DNA of 19,254 nucleotides. Origin: Entrophospora sp. SA101 (Eukaryota > Glomeromycota > Glomeromycetes > Entrophosporales > Entrophosporaceae). The position numbers were made by a program, and so were the translations under genes. A model generated the notes under the pieces. The model saw only the letters and a program-made list of their open reading frames with translations, had not been told where the DNA came from and ran no database searches. The DNA is taken from NCBI GenBank assembly GCA_958430865.1, contig CAUDNR010000299.1:690-19943 (forward strand), written 5' to 3'. Shown piece by piece: positions 1-9,680 of the stretch (positions are counted from its first letter, which is position 1; every line of letters begins with the position of its first letter).

Positions 1-88
1 CCCTTGTCACTCCTTTATGCTTAATATGACCATGACGAGCATAAATGCCAATGCAAAACAATATGAACGATGTTATTCTTGTACACAT
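1..88 (-). pseudogene. N-terminally truncated inverted copy of the SUR7/PalI-like exon 2, running off the left edge
   Basis: Bases 1-77 are an exact reverse complement of 1460-1536, the first part of exon 2 of the SUR7/PalI-like gene. On the minus strand this copy therefore encodes the same segment (second membrane span followed by the ARHGHIKHKGVTR loop). The match ends abruptly four bases inside the exon. Upstream of it on the minus strand the sequence is unrelated: there is an ATG at 88 (reading MCTR before the shared ITSFILF) and an in-frame TAG three codons before that ATG. No first membrane span or cysteine motif is visible within the next several hundred bases, so this looks like a truncated duplicate rather than a complete gene. 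It could instead be an exon of a divergent paralogue lying mostly outside the window. Confidence 0.6.
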
Positions 89-1081
89 ATTGACCTACAA
101 AATAAACCAACGTGCTTTCCCAAACTCGACCACGTTATAATCGTTAAAACCTCCTTGTACTGAATGTGATTGGCTTGATTTATACAAAGCGCATCCACTT
201 ATCACGTTTTCGGTAGAAGAGATAGTTTTAATAAAGCATATGGATAAACAAATGAAAGACATGATTTGGCTGGGTTTTTTTTTAAAAATTCTAAAAAAAA
301 ACTTGATAGATATGACGAAAAATATTTATAAATAGATTGATTTAAATTCAATTAGCCGTTTTGGGATTAAATAAATTGGTCGAAAATGTAAATCAAACTA
401 AACAAATTTATCGTTATCATAATAAAATAAAGCCACAGTGATTCAAGTTTTCTTTTTGTTCGTTTAAAAAATTTTTGGCCTTAACATCAGTGTTATTGTT
501 GAACAAAACGCAACCATTTTCGAATTTCCTTTTTTTTTTTTTTTTTGAAAAATCTTTTTTTTTGAACAAAAGTCTAAAAATATACATAATAATAAACTTC
601 CTTTTTAAGTGAAAAAGCGCACGAAATTAAATTTTTTATTCCTATGTTTAATTAATATTAATTAATAAAAAATTTAAAATTAAATTAAATTGAAAAACTG
701 GTCAACATATTAATATACACGAGTTATTTTTAAAATTATACAGTTACACAACATGGCATGACTTCTGAAAAATATCGATTAAAAATAATCGACTAAAAAC
801 AATCAACTAATACTAATACTAGTACATAATAATAATAACAATCGAATAATATCTATTTTCTAATGAGCATGACGAACAATTTTGGTGTGTCTTGAAAATT
901 TTTCTTTTTGATATCAAATTGAGTTGCTTGCATAACTATAACACTTTTAAATGAGAAAATTACGGCAGGAAATAAAAATAAATTTTCCACTTGGTTTTTG
1001 AAAAATAATTACTATTTTTTCATTAAAATATCATCAATAATTTTTATCATTCTTCATATTCCTTTACTCTATTCTTTAGGG
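89..1081. other. AT-rich intergenic region and 5' leader
   Basis: No coding frame of quality is seen. It contains long T and A runs (around 531-546) and an 18-bp perfect AT palindrome at 648-665. Outer 13-bp arms at 628-640 and 664-676 could form an alternative hairpin. A pyrimidine-rich stretch ending in ctttag at 1079 is a possible 3' splice site of a 5'-UTR intron just before the ATG at 1082. Confidence 0.5.
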
Positions 1082-1868
1082 ATGGTTCCCGCTAAATATG
1101 CAAATATTACTGCAGCTGCTTTGTCTTTTGTCTCATCCATGTCTCTTCTTTTAGTGAACTTGGGGACGCCAATTATCAAGCAAATTTATGTCGTGACTGC
1201 TGAAGGAAGTGTCGCCGGTCTAATACGCGAAAAAATTATATTTGGAATATATGGTGCTTGTCTACAATCCGACACCAAAAAATGCACGAAGAGTGGTCTT
1301 GATGATGATTTTTACATTTCAAATGGAAGCACAAAATTTTTGTTGTCTATGCATGCTATTGGTAATGTGCTGCTTACTTATTCATCATACCAATAAAAAA
1401 ATATTAATATTATACATATAAATTAATTATTGTTTATTGTTTGAATTTATTTTAGGCGTAATAACATCGTTCATATTGTTTTGCATTGGCATTTATGCTC
1501 GTCATGGTCATATTAAGCATAAAGGAGTGACAAGGGCCTTCGTATTATTCAGTTCTTTTGTCATTTTGTTAGCAATGGGAGGACAAATTGACCTTTATTT
1601 AAAAATCGATTATGATTATAATATGTCACCTAGTAGTGGAACTACAAAATTTGGCGTCATTGGATTTGCTCTTGTGATTATATCTCTCGTATTCTCATTC
1701 TTATCAATTCCTGCATTTTACATTGGAGGACAAGTCGCAACTGAAGGAAGTGGCATCGATTGTTCCAACAACAGTAACAGAAATATGAGCATAGGGATGG
1801 TCAATCGGCCACCTGCCCCTCAATATCCTCCATCTTATTCGTATAACGATCAGCAATTTGCTATTTAA
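1082..1868 (+). CDS. SUR7/PalI-like four-TM plasma-membrane protein
   Basis: Two exons, 1082-1361 and 1456-1868, joined across a 94-bp GT-AG intron (gtaatg...tttag), give 230 residues. TM1 is about residues 9-26 (ending NLGTP), followed by an extracellular-type loop with GIYGAC (C60) and C68 spaced as in the claudin-like SUR7/PalI family. TM2 is about 86-108, TM3 about 119-139 and TM4 about 158-183. The cytoplasmic tail is Pro/Tyr-rich (PPAPQYPPSYSY). Family members sit in the plasma membrane; Sur7 organises eisosome domains and PalI/Rim9 acts in ambient-pH sensing. Which branch this belongs to is not resolved. The start at MVPAKYAN was chosen because TM1 follows directly, as in the family. 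The frame stays open further upstream but has no ATG there, and that stretch may be intron. A candidate AATAAA poly(A) signal lies at 1998-2003. Confidence 0.75.
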
Positions 1869-2600
1869 TTTTATTTTTTTTCAACCCAATCTATCATGTG
1901 ATTTTCTTGTTAAGTGCTAATTAGTGTTAATTAGGTTTGGTTAATAGTTTTAATAACACTCTGTATATAAAACATTATCATTAATATATTTCATATAAAT
2001 AAAATTTTATTATGGCTCTATTTGGCCTTCACAAACATGATTATAATAAATACTTTATTGGTGATTCTAACCATCCTATATAGTTGTTGTATGAATTCAA
2101 ATCGCGTTGATTTTAATAAATACGGGTGCGCTTAAAAAGAAATGACTCACGAAACAATTCATTAAAAAATAGAAATTAAATAAATAAATGTTTTATTATT
2201 TTAAATTCCAATAAATAAATGTTTTTAATATCATTTTATTAATATTATTTGCCATTTTAACGTCGTTACCAATCCGGATGAAAAAAATTCCTAACGGATT
2301 CTTAACGGGTCCATAATAATAATAATAATAATAATAAAGTTAATCCATTAACTCCAAAAAGTAATTTCTTTGAAACAGCACCATAATTACGTGCTCTTAA
2401 TAATATAATATTAAGTTTGTGTGAACCAATATATAGAGTTGGAAGATGGTTGTCAAAGAAAATTCGTAACAAAACTAGAAAGAAAACGAGAAGGGGAAAA
2501 GAAAGGAAGGACAATGTATAACGATGGAATAAATCAATTTTATTAAAGCCGACTTTTGCATGTCGATTTTAATATATTTAAATATCATTTGCTATTTAGG
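1869..2600. other. 3' UTR and AT-rich spacer with (TAA)n microsatellite
   Basis: After the stop codon there is AT-rich non-coding sequence with AATAAA at 1998-2003. A perfect (TAA/ATA)n tract lies at about 2313-2337, just after two short taacgg motifs. The minus-strand reading frame across the tract is only leucine-rich repeat translation and is not called as a gene. Confidence 0.6.
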
Positions 2601-2618
2601 ATCTAAACTATAATCAGG

Positions 2619-2862
2619 CCGCGCCCCTGCAGTCGAACTCGATAATTTGGGACATCTTTAAAACAACCCCCCTAATGACCCGTTTAGCGAATGAAGCTTC
2701 GTGTTGGTTCAGACAGCCAACGCTTCCTGGCCTGGTACTTCGAGGTAGAATAAAGTTTCCTGCCGCTACTCATCCAGTGCTGCTGGTAGTGGCTGTATTG
2801 GCATTGTTGATGGTGGTTGCGGTGCGGATGGCAATGTGGTTGTCCAAAAATAAAATAAAAAA
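2619..2862. repeat. GC-richer island, candidate dispersed repeat
   Basis: This stretch is strikingly richer in G and C than its flanks, starting at ggccgcgcccctgcag and ending near the A-rich 2848. The minus strand can be read as a short His/Gln-rich frame ending RWLSEPTRSFIR, but the His/Gln part comes from a degenerate ggt/ggc triplet pattern (2775-2838). A gttcga-like box on the minus strand near 2632-2640 weakly resembles a tRNA B box, without a convincing cloverleaf. I infer a transposable-element or SINE-like repeat, not a gene. Comparison with other copies in the same genome would decide. Confidence 0.4.
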
Positions 2863-2914
2863 ACAAAAAAATTTTATTTTTGTTAACGTGTTAGATTTAA
2901 AAAAATCTTTGAAA

Positions 2915-2970
2915 ACTTGAAGACTTGAAGACTGCCTGACTGCCTGCCTGCCTGCCTGCCTGCCTGTCAG
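2915..2970. repeat. Tandem repeats: acttgaag x2 followed by (CTGC)n tetranucleotide
   Basis: Two tandem acttgaag units (2915-2930) run into a tgcc tetranucleotide array, which is pure at 2941-2966 and interrupted once by tgac at 2936-2940. It lies directly beyond the GC-richer island. Confidence 0.85.
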
Positions 2971-3057
2971 AGAAAATTTTCAATTTGTATTTATATAAAA
3001 TGTAATTATTTTAGCAGTGAAATTTTTTGTGAAATTATTGTATTAAGGTGGAGGAGT

Positions 3058-3248
3058 CTTCACAATGCTAATTCTCGGATAGGATTAACATTTCAGATCA
3101 GATTAATGTTACTTCACGAGTCATATCAACATTAAATTAAAAAATTCAATATACTGACTGTTATAAAAATAAATATAAATGGCGCTTTCACATGTGCTAA
3201 TTTTCGGATAAGACTTCACGTGTCATATGGATTAAATAAAAAATTCAC
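3058..3248. repeat. Diverged direct repeat, two copies
   Basis: Copy A (3058-3150) and copy B (3187-3248) share, in the same order, ttcaca..tgctaatt, tcggata, acttcacg.gtcatat and attaaat.aaaaattca. Copy B lacks about 30 bases present in copy A. This is an old local duplication or two copies of one repeat element, with no coding potential seen. Confidence 0.55.
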
Positions 3249-3357
3249 AAATTAAAAGGTTTGTTTTTGCAATCAATTAATAAAAAAAAATTTTTTTTAA
3301 ATCCGAGATTCTCGTTCGTATATGTTAATTAAACATTAATCATTGTTTTCGCTACTT

Positions 3358-3840
3358 TTAATTTGTCTGGTTCGCGCCTTTCAATCTTGTGTATTCTCAA
3401 GTCATAGATTGATCGATTTTTATACAAGAAAAGTCGGAAATCCAAGGTGCCCTGCTCATAGCTACATATACTTTACCAGGTGCAAACATATTTTCATCGA
3501 TGTTGACAGTTACATGAGGCAATGTCAATCCTTGGGTTTTGATCACGGTAAAAGCGAAGGCATTCTGCAGAAGAAATTGTTGCCTTGATGCATGAGTTCC
3601 ATTGATATCAAAGTAAGTAGTTTCTTTTTGCATAATCACTTTTGTGGTATTGCGGGTTGTCGTTGTCGAGGTGCATCACTTTTACTTCTTGAATAATGAC
3701 ATGCTTGGGAGGTTTATATAACGGATGAAAATCTTCACTTTGATTCTAATTGCGGATGTTGAAATTGATCATGTATGCTGCAGCTGAAACAAATGGGCCA
3801 AAGCTCTCTTCGCCAAGTGGTAATTTTTTTTACAAATCAG
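3358..3840 (-). pseudogene. C-terminal relic of a Pif1-like DNA helicase (Helitron/transposon-type)
   Basis: The minus-strand frame from about 3639 down to 3397 reads FDINGTHASRQQFLLQNAFAFTV, then KTQGLTLPHVTV, then YVAMSRAP. These are the C-terminal motifs of Pif1/RecD-like superfamily 1 helicases: the KTQG motif and the VAMSRA motif VI. Such helicase tails are common in fungal Helitrons and related expanded families. The copy is dead. A TGA at 3397-3399 interrupts it before a remaining in-frame tail (EYTRLKGANQ) that ends at TAA 3358-3360. Upstream, PPKHVIIQ (about 3675-3725) is in a different frame, implying a frameshift, with a further stop around 3750. The Walker A half is absent. The upstream limit is approximate. 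Confidence 0.7.
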
Positions 3841-4018
3841 CTAGTTAAATTTTTCTAATAAGATAAAGTGTAACGTCTACTATTATTTAAAATTAGAAAG
3901 AGTTAGTTCACTTGGTTGCAGCAATTATCAGCTATTGGTGGTATTCAAATAAATGTTACACGCACTAGTACTAGTTAAGCAAACTGCTAGTTTTGGGGAT
4001 CCTCTAATAATATAACAG
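3841..4018. other. Spacer between helicase relic and exon-like pieces
   Basis: AT-rich, no coding frame or repeat of note. It ends in a plausible 3' splice site (ataacag at 4012-4018). Confidence 0.4.
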
Positions 4019-5160
4019 GGTTGCTCAAAATTGATTTATGGAAAAGATGTTATAAAATTTCTAAAGGGTTTTATCACAAACAATATGACATTATTACCAA
4101 ATGGAAGTCATGGTCTTATGCATATTTCTTTGGATTGTTTTATATAACAATTTCAGAGACCAATCAAAGATTCTTAGATACTTACCTATCCCAAAGACAT
4201 CGGATCAGCCAACTTTTTTAATGACTCTCATGTATCATCCTTCATATCTTCTAATATCAACGATTGTATGAATATATGAGGTAAAAATACAAATTATTTA
4301 TGGTGGCTGCATTAAATTTCTAAACCCTCTACAGCAAAATTACAAGTGAAATTGGATGTAGAGATGATAGATGTCCAGATATGGGATTAAGATTGGTGCA
4401 ACCAGCTAATACAAATGTAAGATTTAATCATATATAAAAGTTAATAATAAAAAGAAAATTTAATAAATTTCGTACTAATATTACCATCCCTATCTTCAAA
4501 CAGAATATACTATCAGAAAAACTAATTTTGATTATATTGGGAGCAATTATTGTTTTGTAAATTAAAATGAATATATTATTTTTAATTATGTGAATAAGTT
4601 AATGCAATCCTTTAGTTGATTTTCATAAAGGCTGTTATATATGGTCAAGGACTTACATTTCGTATATATCATACTGGGGCAACAAGAAAAAAAATTATTC
4701 CAATACAACTGTTGTGGAGATGAAAGGTAATTTCTTTCTTTGAAACTACTTTATTAAAACATTTGTTTTAGGTTGTTGTATGTGTGTGTGTATACATATA
4801 TATAATGAAAATAAATCAGCAACCTTAGTTGTTAATCGCAAATACACCATCACCAGTTCTTCCTTCATCTCATATAATAATAAAAAAGGATACTCAGTAG
4901 GTAATATTGGATAAGATAAATGATGAAAATTTGGTAATTGAAAATCAATCTGGAAATTCGTTTAGAATAAAACCTTTTGTTCCATCAAGGTGGTCAAATA
5001 GTTCAAGATGAAGTTATTGAGAAGAAAAATCAATAATTATAATAATTATTGATTTCAGCTATTTATTAATTGTGAAAACTTTTTAAATGTCAATCTAGAT
5101 CATATTTCTCAAATAATAAAGATATCCTTCAATCATGCAGGAAATCATTCTACCTGAATT
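4019..5160 (+). pseudogene. Scattered exon-like pieces of an unidentified, probably dead gene
   Basis: Several short plus-strand segments look protein-coding but cannot be joined into one frame. At 4019-4147 one reads LIYGKDVIKFLKGF...LLPNGSHGL before a TAA. At 4155-4265 another reads LPIPKTSDQPTFLMTLMYHP before a TGA. At about 4335-4418 GCRDDRCPDMGLRLVQP is bounded by ctacag and gtaaga. At about 4615-4730 GQGLTFRIYHTGATRKK follows cctttag and runs into TGA. At about 4905-5010 a piece reads DENLVIENQSGNSFRIK. At 5059-5154 the last reads LFINCENFLNVNLDHIS before a stop. The splice-like edges and normal amino-acid composition suggest a former multi-exon gene with several in-frame stops. I do not recognise the family. 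The single open frame at 4021-4221 overlaps the first pieces in another phase and is probably a shadow. Confidence 0.35.
5027..5055. repeat. 13-bp perfect inverted repeat, 3-nt loop
   Basis: Arms aaatcaataatta (5027-5039) and taattattgattt (5043-5055) flank a taa loop and would form a small hairpin. It sits next to a possible 3' splice site (ttcag, 5054-5058). Confidence 0.8.
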
Positions 5161-5753
5161 TTCATAATTGTAGACAGAATCAAGCCAGTAAGATATCCTA
5201 GTTTTGTTATTTCATTATTAATTAATTTGTCATTATCATTATTTAATTTTCTTTGTTTGGTGACTATTTTACAAATATTCAAAAACAATATTAATAATTT
5301 TAATTACAAAAGTAATTTTGCCTCATTTGTTTAAGAAATAAATAAATTAATGATAATTATGTATGATTCTTACACTATATATAATAAATAAATATTTATG
5401 ACAATCTTCCCACTCGTATGAATAAACTATACGATCATATTTAAATTTTTTAAGTTCTTTTCCACAAACTTACGGATTGATTTATACTTTGAAAATTCAT
5501 GCTAACAATGTTGAAACGTACATAATAACCAACGTTTCTCATCTGGAAATACATCCATAACACTATGGTGATTTGAATCATAAAAAAAAAACAAAAAAAA
5601 TTATTCTAAAGTGAAGATTGCTTGAATGGACACACTATTATTACTATTATTGTCGTTAATTTAGTAGAATTCGGAAATTACACATGATAATTAATTGTAA
5701 ACATTAAAATAAAACTTCATTTCCCAAAAAGAAAGACAAAAAAAAAAAAAAAA
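5161..5753. other. AT-rich intergenic region upstream of the potassium channel gene
   Basis: No coding frame seen. It contains A-rich tracts, including a run of about 18 A immediately before the channel ATG (5737-5753). This is presumably promoter and 5' UTR of the channel gene, but I cannot place a TATA box with confidence in such AT-rich DNA. Confidence 0.5.
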
Positions 5754-8160
5754 ATGACGAAACATCGTCAATTTACAAAACTTTCAACCGAAAGCGATGT
5801 ATCTTTTTCTAATCAGCAACAAACGATACCTTTAGAAGAGATATCATCATCATCAACAGAGCAGCCAATTTCGCAAAGTAGATTGTCGACTACTGCACAA
5901 CCTCATGTTCACTTCTCACCTATTTCCCCTACTTCCTCTACCACCCCTTCATCACATAGAAATACCTTCACTGGGCTTGGTTTAAACGAAGATGAATGGG
6001 CATTAACAGGGATACCTGAAGAATTAAGAAGCGTAAACGAATCGTTTGATAGAAGTTCTGCTAATAATACTGAAGCTAATTCGATGCGAACAGATTGGAA
6101 AAGAGAGCTATTTTTATTATTAGAAGATCCGTCTTCAAGTAATGCAGCATTTATGGTTCATGTATTTGTATCCTTTTCAATTGTTTTGAGTGCTGTATTG
6201 ACAACCATTGAGACAATACCAACTTATAGATCTACTGCCAGCTCAGTATGGTATGTAAAAGATTATGTAAATTTATTTAACATTCAATTCAATAACTAAT
6301 TAATCATCAATTTAGGTTTAATTTCGAGACTACAATAGTAGCAGTGTTTACAATAGAATACGCTCTAAGACTTCTAGCACATTCAGATTCAATCAAACAA
6401 TTATGGAAATTCATAAAGGGTAAATAATTTATTTATATGTATATTATATATATATATATATTCTTGAATTTTTTCTTTTTTATGAGATCTTGGGCAAATG
6501 TGTTCTTGGTGTCTTTCAGATTGATTTGTTTTCATCAATTATCAACAATTCGAAAATCTCCGATTTTCTGGGTTGAATTAGCTCCCCTTGCTATTATCGA
6601 TTTCATTGCAATAATTCCATATTATATCGAATTGGGATTCCATCATGACACGGTAAGATTTCCTTTCATTGGAGTTATTATAATAATGTCATCATGTATT
6701 TATGAATAAATATAATTAAAATCTGTTTAATGCTTGACGTGTATAGACGTATGATTTTCGATTTACCATCCTTCGATTATTTCGTCTTCTACGTGTATTT
6801 AAAGCATTCAAATATTCTTCAACCATAATTATGACAATTGAGGTTATGATAGTAGCAGTTAAAAGAAGCATGGATGCTTTAGGAGCACTGTTTTTCTTTA
6901 TGATTACAAGTATAGTGTTATTTTCAACTTTGATATATTTTGCTGAAAGAGGTAAATTATTTTTTTACTTTATTTTTTGAAAAAAATGAACTTATTATTG
7001 TTGTTGTTATTTGTTGGATATCAATTAAAATTTTTTTTCTAATAATTAAAAATAAAAAATAAAAAAGGAACATGGGATCAAGATAAACAAGTATTTGTTG
7101 ATAGTAAAGGTTATCCAAGGTTGAATCAATACTATTCTAAATTTCGATATAAATATATATATGTATAAATATTCATATTTATACTACCTCTACAGTTCGT
7201 TTGATAGTATTCCTTCAGCCTTTTGGTTTGTAATGGTTACTATTACTACCACGGGATACGGTGATATGGTTCCTACAACATTTGTTGGAAAATTAATAGC
7301 ATTTCCTGCTATGATGTGTGGTATACTGGTAATTATTATTGGTAGATGCTTATAATAATAATAATATTATTATTATTATAATACTAATATTTTTGTATGT
7401 TTATATATATATATGTATTAGCTCATTGCTTTACCATCAATTATTGTTGGAAGACATTTTACAATAGTTTGGGAGGCAATGAGACAATATCGTAGATCAA
7501 CAGCTAACGCGAGAGTATGTCTTACTGTTGTAATTAATAATAATATAAATATTTGTTTTCATTAAAATATAAAAAAATTTTTTTTAAAGGAAAATTCCAA
7601 CAATCCCGATACTAATAGCGAAGATGATAATGAAGATCAAAGATATCCAATTGGTAAATAATAATAATAATAACAACAACGAGAAGGGTGATAATATTAT
7701 TATTCTAGTATAATTATTATAATAACATTATTATATTATTACTATACATTCCATATCATCTCTTCCTCTTGATATTTTCTTTATTTGATATCATATCATA
7801 TATCTTTCTTTCGTTTCTTCATTACATCTTTTCATCTTTTCATCTTTTCATCTTTTCATCTCTTCATCTCTTCTCCCAACATATATAGGGACTGAAATGA
7901 GAGAAAGCTTTGAAAGTACGCAATCCTTTGCATCCCATGTAAATCGTGGATCCTCCTCAATGAATAATGAGATAGTAAATAATCAAGATATACTATTACA
8001 ACAAGTGAAACTTTTGATGAAAATATCTCAACAAAATCAAATTGTTCTTGAAAAAATTCAGAAAACACTTGAGCAAAATGGAATCAATTACAATCCAACT
8101 GAAGATAAACTTAAAATCATAATACCTGGAAAAAGTTCAACAAATTCTGAATCTTCATGA
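5754..8160 (+). CDS. Voltage-gated potassium channel (six-TM, Kv-type)
   Basis: Nine exons join in frame to 496 residues: 5754-6250, 6316-6419, 6582-6652, 6747-6951, 7068-7119, 7196-7328, 7422-7514, 7590-7653, 7889-8160. All introns are GT-AG. Residues 1-130 are a Ser/Thr/Gln-rich cytoplasmic tail with no T1 (BTB) tetramerisation domain visible. S1 is about 132-154, S2 about 167-188 (with FTIEYALRL) and S3 about 201-218 (PLAIIDFIAIIPYYI). The S4 voltage sensor has R229, R234, R237, R240, K243 and K246. S5 is about 268-290 and the pore helix is FWFVMVTITTTGYGD with the filter TTGYGD at 328-333. S6 is about 346-365 (GILLIALPSIIVG). The tail has an acidic linker (386-405) and a likely coiled coil (about 439-470), which may replace T1 in tetramer assembly. 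Exon 3 must start at 6582, because the upstream tttcag at 6519 is out of frame with exon 2. Confidence 0.9.
7334..7384. repeat. Palindromic (TAA)/(TTA) tract inside channel intron 6
   Basis: In the intron after exon 6 an ataataataat run is followed directly by its complement attattattat, giving an AT-only hairpin about 35 bp long (about 7350-7382). Confidence 0.6.
7825..7872. repeat. 8-bp tandem repeat (catctttt), six units, in the last channel intron
   Basis: Four copies of catctttt are followed by two catctctt variants. They form a 48-bp pyrimidine-rich array just upstream of the 3' splice site at 7887-7888. The host intron (7654-7888, 235 bp) is the longest of the gene and also holds AT-rich complementary tracts. 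The array may serve as an extended polypyrimidine tract. Confidence 0.85.
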
Positions 8161-9194
8161 CAATATGATAAATAATATTATTAAAATTGTTTTCTCGATT
8201 ATATAATTTTTAGTTTTTTTTTCAAATATAATTAATATATAGAATTTATTTATTATTATTAATTAATTAATTTGTTTTATTTATTTATTTTTGTTCTGTA
8301 TATAATAATGTATATATATTTATTTATTTATATATACGATGCATGAACAAAGGTATAGGACACCCCAAATGTATTAATTACACAAAAACATATATAGCAA
8401 GCGCACATATAATTTATATCAGTTTGTAGCATAGGCTCTGTAGATTATGCATATAAAATTTAGTTCAAAATCTCTATTAACGCAATAAAAGTCATATCAA
8501 AGGAAACAAACTATCATATCTAAAAATTTTCAACACGTTATTATGTATGTAGTCTTTGGTGCAATTGTCAAAAAACTTTCACGTCAAGGTTTTTTTTCAA
8601 AGATAATCGGATTTCTATATTTTTAATTGATGAAGTCCTATAAAATTTTATATGAGGTGTGTTTCAACAAAGTGAGCATTTGTATTACCAAGGTTCCAGG
8701 GATCAAAAATTGTTTAACATGATACTGATAACCTTATAATGTCTCATCTGTTATTTTTATTTTTTAGTATATATTAAAATTATTATAATTATCTTGTATT
8801 TTTCTCGTGATTGGATCAAGACAAATAAAACATTACCTACCTATCTTTTTCGTTATTATTTAATCCTTTCCTATAACTTTGTTCCCACTATTGTATTATG
8901 TCTATTACTACATGATGATTATTATTTGAGTCTGTTTCTTTTTACGAAGGGTTAATGTCACCCAAGTAATGATAATACCAAGATGAAACTTTTAAGGAAC
9001 TCGTTTTGAACAAAATAAATAATTCTACCCCAAAAATTTTCCAAAAATTACTTTGCCTTCCCAGTTATATAATTCCTTAAAAACCATGAATAAAATCTAT
9101 CATAGGAGGGCTGGCATTGGACAACATCTAATATGTTCAAGGCATATTGTGACTTGGCATTTTTGATGGTGGTGAATCAGATGATGTGGCTTGG
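8161..9194. other. Intergenic region downstream of the potassium channel gene
   Basis: AT-rich 3' flank, then from about 8350 slightly more complex non-coding sequence. I see no convincing reading frame, RNA gene or terminal inverted repeat. It may contain old transposon sequence, but nothing identifiable. Confidence 0.5.
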
Positions 9195-9640
9195 TTAGTA
9201 ATGAATTTGGTTGGGTGGTTGATAATCATTTTTGGAGGTGATTGAGAAGTGATGTAGAGATAGAGTTACCTGAACACAGGCATCAGATTTGAAAATTTTC
9301 CTATTACAAACGTGAGTTTGGGTGCTTTTAACACGCCTCATAACTCTGGAATCCTTTTCATCTTCTGTTGGAAAAGTTGGCAAAATCTTCCCTCAGACCA
9401 GGCTTGACTATTGCATATAGTCTTGTGTATTTAGTCCTGGTGCCCAGCAGGCTGCTGAGTTACTGTTTTGTTGGTGGAATAAATAAAAGCTTGGATCTAA
9501 GGTAGAGGTTACCTGCCCTCTTTAAAGAATAAATAGAGTTAATCAAGTGAAAAGTATCAGAGAATTTCGAAAAATGATTAATCCAAATGGAATGTACCAA
9601 ACAAAATCTGAGATCTTCTCTAAATAATGCCAGTCTAGGT
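9195..9640 (-). pseudogene. Degenerate coding relic, family not recognised
   Basis: The minus strand has protein-like pieces in different frames. At about 9560-9640 one reads MDPDLPSQHLDWHYLEKIS, interrupted downstream by stops. At about 9372-9440 another reads RLYAIVKPGLREDFANF, ending in a TGA. Bases 9266-9383 hold an open piece containing DSRVMRRVKSTQTHVCNRK that ends at a plausible 5' splice site (CAG|gtaact). These cannot be joined without frameshifts. I infer a decayed gene or transposon-borne gene. It may belong with the piece at 9732-10060 on the same strand, the two being separated by the hairpin at 9681-9747. Confidence 0.3.
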
Positions 9641-9680
9641 GTTGTGAGGGAAGATCAGGATCCATGCAAGTCTCATTAAT

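Noticed and set aside
998..1081. Extending the SUR7/PalI-like protein upstream of MVPAKYAN
   Set aside because: The frame is open back to 923 but has no ATG. It would add a hydrophobic segment not expected before TM1, and it ends in an intron-like ctttag.
2302..2514. Minus-strand 70-residue leucine-rich frame
   Set aside because: Its C-terminal Leu run is a translated (TAA)n microsatellite, and no motif or homology pattern is visible.
2610..2660. tRNA gene
   Set aside because: A gttcga-like box is present on the minus strand, but no matching acceptor stem, D arm or anticodon arm could be folded.
2675..2920. Overlapping 81- and 60-residue frames in the GC-richer island
   Set aside because: Both arise from degenerate triplet repeats and the island's composition. 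It is better explained as a dispersed repeat.
3343..3588. Plus-strand 81-residue frame
   Set aside because: It is the antisense shadow of the Pif1-like helicase relic.
7856..8068. Minus-strand 70-residue frame
   Set aside because: It is antisense to the last exon of the potassium channel and its upstream repeat.
8340..8700. Tc1/mariner-type transposon end near ggacacccc
   Set aside because: No complementary terminal repeat or transposase fragment is found in the window.
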